Made by a program: the position numbers and the translations under genes
Assembly (NCBI RefSeq): GCF_001895265.1
Contig: NZ_CP016796.1
Span: forward strand, 372,001-436,000
Direction of reading: 5' to 3'
Length of the DNA stretch: 64,000 bases
From: Francisella uliginis
GTDB taxonomy: Bacteria > Pseudomonadota > Gammaproteobacteria > Francisellales > Francisellaceae
Shown here: positions 60,592-64,000 of the stretch, piece by piece
Layout: each line of letters begins with the position of its first letter
Numbering within the stretch: position 1 is the first letter of the stretch
Notes under the pieces: generated by a model
Seen by the model: only the letters and a program-made list of their open reading frames with translations
Database searches by the model: none
What the model was told of the DNA's origin: nothing

Positions 60592-61782
60592 TTATTTATT
60601 GTTATAAGCTTTAATAGCCTTTTCAAGTAGTTCTAGAGCTCTTCTAAGCGATTTTTCTTCTAAGATATATGCAATTCGGACTTCATCTTTACCAAGACCT
60701 TTAGTCGCATAGAAATCAGCTGCTGGTGATACCATTACTGTTTCTTTATTATCTTCAAAATCAGTTAGTAACCACAGAGCAAATTTTTCTGCATCATCGA
60801 TAGGTAGTTTTGCAACTACATAAAAAGCACCAGTTGGTTTTTCACAAATCACATCTTCCATTTTAGAAAGAGCTTCAAAAGTTACATCTCTTCTTTTTTG
60901 ATACTCTTTATTTACTTCTTGTAAATATTCTTCAGAAACTTCATAAAGAGCTGCTGAGCCTATTTGCTCAAGAGTTGGTGCACATAATCTTGTCTGACAA
61001 AGCTTTGTTACTTGAGTGATAAACTCTTTATTCTTTGAGCAAAGAGAGCCAATTCTAGCTCCACAAGCACTATAACGCTTAGAAACTGAATCAACTACTA
61101 TAACTCTATCTTCAACACCTTTGATATTACCGAAAGAAGTGCAAGTAAGTCCATCATATGTAAACTCACGATATACTTCATCGCTAATAATAAATAGATC
61201 CTTCTCTTTAGCAACTTCAGCTAAAAGTTCAAGCTCTTCTTTAGTATAGACAACACCTGTTGGATTTCCTGGGTTAGAAATCATAATTGCACGAGTTTTA
61301 TTTGTAACACATGCTAAGATTTCTTCTTTTGATGGCAAATGAAAACCATCTTCAGCTTTTGTTGTAATTGGTTTGATAGCTACATCAACAGCAGTAGTAA
61401 AACCGTTGTAGTTTGTATAGAAAGGTTCTGGTACAAGTATCTCATCACCAGCATTACAAGTTGCAATTGCTGCAAATATAAGAGCTTCTGAACCACCATT
61501 TGTGATTAAAATTTCATTCTCAGCAAAATCTATACCAAACCTTTTGTAGTATTTTGAAATTGCCTTGATTAGGCTAGGTTCGCCATTTGCTACTGAGTAA
61601 GCAATAGTTTCTTTATCATAAGCTCTAATAGCATCCATAAACTCGCGAGGAGTTTTAATATCTGGCTGACCAATATTTAGATGATAAACTTTTTTACCTT
61701 CTTTTTCAGCTTGGATTGAATATGGCACTAACTTACGCACGGGAGAGGCTTGCATTGCCTGTACTCTTTTTGATAATTGCAT
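60592..61782 (-). CDS. class I/II pyridoxal-phosphate aminotransferase (aspartate/alanine type)
   Basis: A 396-residue aminotransferase. The PLP lysine lies in VVDSVSKRYSACGARIG. Further family blocks are YSVANGEPSLIKAISKYYKRFG, ILITNGGSEALIF, ISNPGNPTGVVYTKEEL, IISDEVYREFTYDG and the C-terminal substrate arginine in VRIAYILEEKSL. It probably acts on aspartate or another common amino acid with 2-oxoglutarate; the exact specificity is not clear. It is distinct from the decarboxylating enzyme at 10549. It is transcribed divergently from recN. Confidence 0.88.
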   Translation of the reverse strand: MQLSKRVQAMQASPVRKLVPYSIQAEKEGKKVYHLNIGQPDIKTPREFMDAIRAYDKETIAYSVANGEPSLIKAISKYYKRFGIDFAENEILITNGGSEALIFAAIATCNAGDEILVPEPFYTNYNGFTTAVDVAIKPITTKAEDGFHLPSKEEILACVTNKTRAIMISNPGNPTGVVYTKEELELLAEVAKEKDLFIISDEVYREFTYDGLTCTSFGNIKGVEDRVIVVDSVSKRYSACGARIGSLCSKNKEFITQVTKLCQTRLCAPTLEQIGSAALYEVSEEYLQEVNKEYQKRRDVTFEALSKMEDVICEKPTGAFYVVAKLPIDDAEKFALWLLTDFEDNKETVMVSPAADFYATKGLGKDEVRIAYILEEKSLRRALELLEKAIKAYNNK

Positions 61783-61940
61783 TTTTTGTTGATCCTATAT
61801 TTTGGGTTTCACATAATCGATTATAATATATTTTTGTCTAGTAAAGAAAGGTTAATGAATTATATTTGTTGACAAAACTTGTATAAAATCAAACTAGAAT
61901 ATATATTAGGTATGTTCAATAAAAAAATATCTGATCACTT

Positions 61941-63590
61941 ATGTTGCTACATTTATCTATAAAAAACTTTGCGATCATAAAATCTACAGAGATCGATTTT
62001 AAAGGTGGTATGACAGTTTTAACTGGAGAGACCGGTGCTGGTAAGTCTATACTACTTGATGCTTTAAGTTTTGTACTTGGAGCCAGACTTGAAAAGACAT
62101 TTTTGCATGATGATCAAGTTACTGAAGTGTCGGCTGCTTTCTGTATAAAAGATAATCAAAAAGCAAAGAGGCTTTTGGATGAACTCTTTATTGATTATGA
62201 AAGTAATGAATGTATTTTTAGACGTGTTGTTAATAAATCAAAACAAAGTCGCTTATTTATAAATGGTAGTGTAGTTAAAGCAGCAGATGTCAAAAAGGTA
62301 TCAGATAAACTAATAAATATTTATAGCCAAAATTCACATCAAGATTTATTAGATCCAAAATCTCAGTTAAGCTTATTAGATAGCTTTGCAAATAATGATC
62401 AATTGTTAGCTTCTGTTTCAGAATTTTTTTATCGACTACAAAAAGTAAATTCCCAAATAAAAGGTCTACAAGAGTTGGTTGATAGCCAAAATAGTCAACG
62501 AGAGTTGCTTGAATATAAATTAGAAGAACTTATTTCTCTAGAATTGGGTGAAAATGAGTTTGAAGAGTTATCTCAAAAGCAAAAGGATTTGTCTAGCGTA
62601 GATGATATTAGTTATAGTTTAAATCTCATATCTAATTTAATGTATGATGAAGAGACAAATATAACAGCGATGCTTAGTGAACTTGAAAAAGAGGCATTAA
62701 AATTAGAAGGAGCAAGCTTTAGTAATCTGCAAGAACTAATATCTCAGACAAAAGTATATGCCCAAGAAGCTTACCAAGAAGCTCAAAATAAATTAGAGTC
62801 ACTTGAGCAAGATCCTAAAGAGCTTGCAAAAATAGAACAAAGAATGAGTGAAGTATATGATCTTGCGCGTAAGCATAAGGTAGAGCCTAGTTATTTATAT
62901 CAATATATTCAGGAACTACAAGCTGAACTTGAGAGTTTTGCTAATGAAAATACTAGATTAAATGAACTTGAAGAGCAAAAGCAAGATTTAGAGCAAAAAT
63001 ATACTGAGTATGCAACTAAGCTTAGTAATGCTCGTAATAAAGCTGCAAAAGAGTTTTCAAAGCAAGTAGAGAGAAATATTCGTTCATTAAATATTCCTAA
63101 GGGTAGTTTTGTTGCACAAGTGATAAAAACCGACACAAATACTTCAAGGGGGTTTGATGAATGTCAGTTTATGATTAATTTTAATCTTGGAGAAGAACTT
63201 GCGCCTGTTAAAAAAGTAGCTTCAGGTGGTGAATTAAGTAGGATAGGGTTATCAATACAAGCTGTTTCTGCTGAGAAACGTTCATATCCGACTTTAATCT
63301 TTGATGAGGTGGATGTTGGTATATCTGGGGCAACTGCTGAAATAGTTGGTAAGCTTTTGAAGAAACTTTCTGAGAAGTTACAAGTTTTATGTATTACACA
63401 TCAACCTCAAGTTGCTGCTCAAGGTCAAACTCATCTGCATGTAAGTAAGAAGTACCTTAAAGATACAACAGAGTCTAAAATTATAGAGCTTAACTATGAT
63501 CAGCGTATTACAGAGATAGCTAAGATAGTAGGCGGAGTAGATATATCTGAGAATACGCTTAAGCATGCTAAGGAGTTGTTGGATCTGTAA
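61941..63590 (+). CDS. recN: DNA repair protein RecN
   Basis: An SMC-like ATPase that acts at double-strand breaks. The 549-residue protein has LHLSIKNFAIIKSTEIDF at the start, Walker A GETGAGKS (about 28-35), long coiled-coil arms, and the C-terminal ABC half with SGGELSRIGLSIQAV, LIFDEVDVGISGATAEIVG and VLCITHQPQVAAQG. In many bacteria recN is SOS-regulated, but I see no LexA box upstream. It ends 3 nt from the convergent pilin gene. Confidence 0.96.
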   Translation: MLLHLSIKNFAIIKSTEIDFKGGMTVLTGETGAGKSILLDALSFVLGARLEKTFLHDDQVTEVSAAFCIKDNQKAKRLLDELFIDYESNECIFRRVVNKSKQSRLFINGSVVKAADVKKVSDKLINIYSQNSHQDLLDPKSQLSLLDSFANNDQLLASVSEFFYRLQKVNSQIKGLQELVDSQNSQRELLEYKLEELISLELGENEFEELSQKQKDLSSVDDISYSLNLISNLMYDEETNITAMLSELEKEALKLEGASFSNLQELISQTKVYAQEAYQEAQNKLESLEQDPKELAKIEQRMSEVYDLARKHKVEPSYLYQYIQELQAELESFANENTRLNELEEQKQDLEQKYTEYATKLSNARNKAAKEFSKQVERNIRSLNIPKGSFVAQVIKTDTNTSRGFDECQFMINFNLGEELAPVKKVASGGELSRIGLSIQAVSAEKRSYPTLIFDEVDVGISGATAEIVGKLLKKLSEKLQVLCITHQPQVAAQGQTHLHVSKKYLKDTTESKIIELNYDQRITEIAKIVGGVDISENTLKHAKELLDL

Positions 63591-63593
63591 ATA

Positions 63594-64000
63594 TTAGTAT
63601 GACTCACTAATACAAGTATTTGGAAGATCTCCATTTTCTAAGTGATTAGCATCTTCATTGTATGTACATTGCCAAGTTATAATAGTTCCTTGTATTTGTC
63701 CGACTAGTCTAATTAAATCTGTACTGTCAAATTCGCTGTCGGGATATAATTCTCCAAGACTTAACTGTATAGTTGCTCCAGATGTATTAACATTTATTAC
63801 AGAATAACCCTGAGATAAAGTATAATCTTGTTCGGAAATACCTAGCCCCGAATTTAGATCATCAGCTATAGCTGTACGTAATTGACCAGTATTGGCATAT
63901 ATGTTAGATATTGTTCGAGCACGGAGTTTATAGTTGCTATATATTGGGATAGATATAGAGGCCAATATACTTATTATACCAATAACTACCATTAGCTCTA
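63594..64000 (-). CDS. type IV pilin (partial, N-terminus outside window)
   Basis: The frame runs off the right edge. The visible N-terminal part reads ELMVVIGIISILASISIPIY, the mature start and hydrophobic helix of a type IV pilin whose GFTLx leader lies beyond the window. The C-terminal region has the two cysteines of the D-loop (TWQCTYNED and PNTCISES). Type IV pili mediate adhesion, motility and DNA uptake, the last consistent with dprA and radA in the same window. The exact paralogue cannot be assigned. Confidence 0.9.
   Translation of the reverse strand, partial: ELMVVIGIISILASISIPIYSNYKLRARTISNIYANTGQLRTAIADDLNSGLGISEQDYTLSQGYSVINVNTSGATIQLSLGELYPDSEFDSTDLIRLVGQIQGTIITWQCTYNEDANHLENGDLPNTCISESY

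Noticed and set aside
61861-61900. Strong sigma-70 promoter for recN at TTGACA 61869
   Set aside because: The -35 is perfect, but the nearest acceptable -10 (TAGAAT) is 20 nt away, beyond the usual spacing. A LexA box was also looked for and not seen.

Overview
The window looks like a chromosomal segment of a Francisella-type gammaproteobacterium. It is AT-rich throughout. Gene content and order fit that genus: tolQRAB-lipoprotein-pal followed by rimO, a class I fumarase, a periplasmic Cu/Zn superoxide dismutase, a DUF3568 lipoprotein, many short lipoproteins, and recN facing a type IV pilin gene. Species cannot be fixed from the sequence alone. Both ends cut through genes: an LptM-like lipoprotein with a large tandem repeat on the left, and a type IV pilin on the right.

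Layout. 1-9 kb: LptM-like lipoprotein with about 27 copies of a 9-bp repeat, recG, a TauE/SafE permease, fumA, small secreted and membrane proteins, a GNAT acetyltransferase, a Nudix hydrolase, marC with a decayed copy of its own 3' end beyond a MITE-like element, and an ArsC-family protein. 9-15 kb, mostly minus strand: purine permease, aspartate aminotransferase/4-decarboxylase, dprA and an OmpA-family lipoprotein. 15-24 kb, plus strand: fkpB-ispH-aroH-pssA, then the envelope-spanning tol-pal operon and rimO.

23.6-32.3 kb is an accessory defence island. It holds a type I restriction-modification system in the order hsdR-hsdS-DUF559-ATPase-rhuM-hsdM. The ATPase gene has the ABC-ATPase motifs and the R-x3-E...H triad of PrrC-type anticodon nucleases, so the locus is probably a restriction system guarded by a suicide tRNA nuclease. 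Four copies of a GC-rich double-hairpin palindrome lie in and around hsdS and the DUF559 gene. Three are translated in frame. Their stems change in sequence but keep base-pairing.

32.4-36.6 kb is a tightly packed light-repair cluster: an SDR enzyme, a TIGR03643 protein, a class I photolyase, an Fe-S bacterial photolyase and a 45-aa DUF2256 protein. 36.7-45.8 kb holds transporters with a DauR/YheO-like regulator, tRNA-Ser(GGA), ubiA/ubiC, rph, and the lemA-htpX pair behind a sigma-32-like promoter. 45.9-56 kb holds an oxidoreductase opposite a LysR regulator, a Zn/Cd-type P-type ATPase with its ArsR repressor and operator, gpsA, an aroC-dedA-pilZ-radA-cvpA operon, bioY and a PQ-loop protein. 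56.5-64 kb holds msrB, sodC, a fatty acid hydroxylase, a mannose-6-phosphate isomerase-like cupin, frmA, an aminotransferase, recN and the partial pilin. A second dispersed palindrome family (GTCAT...ATCTC boxes around covarying stems) occupies the gaps near 8.1, 59.1 and 60.3-60.5 kb.
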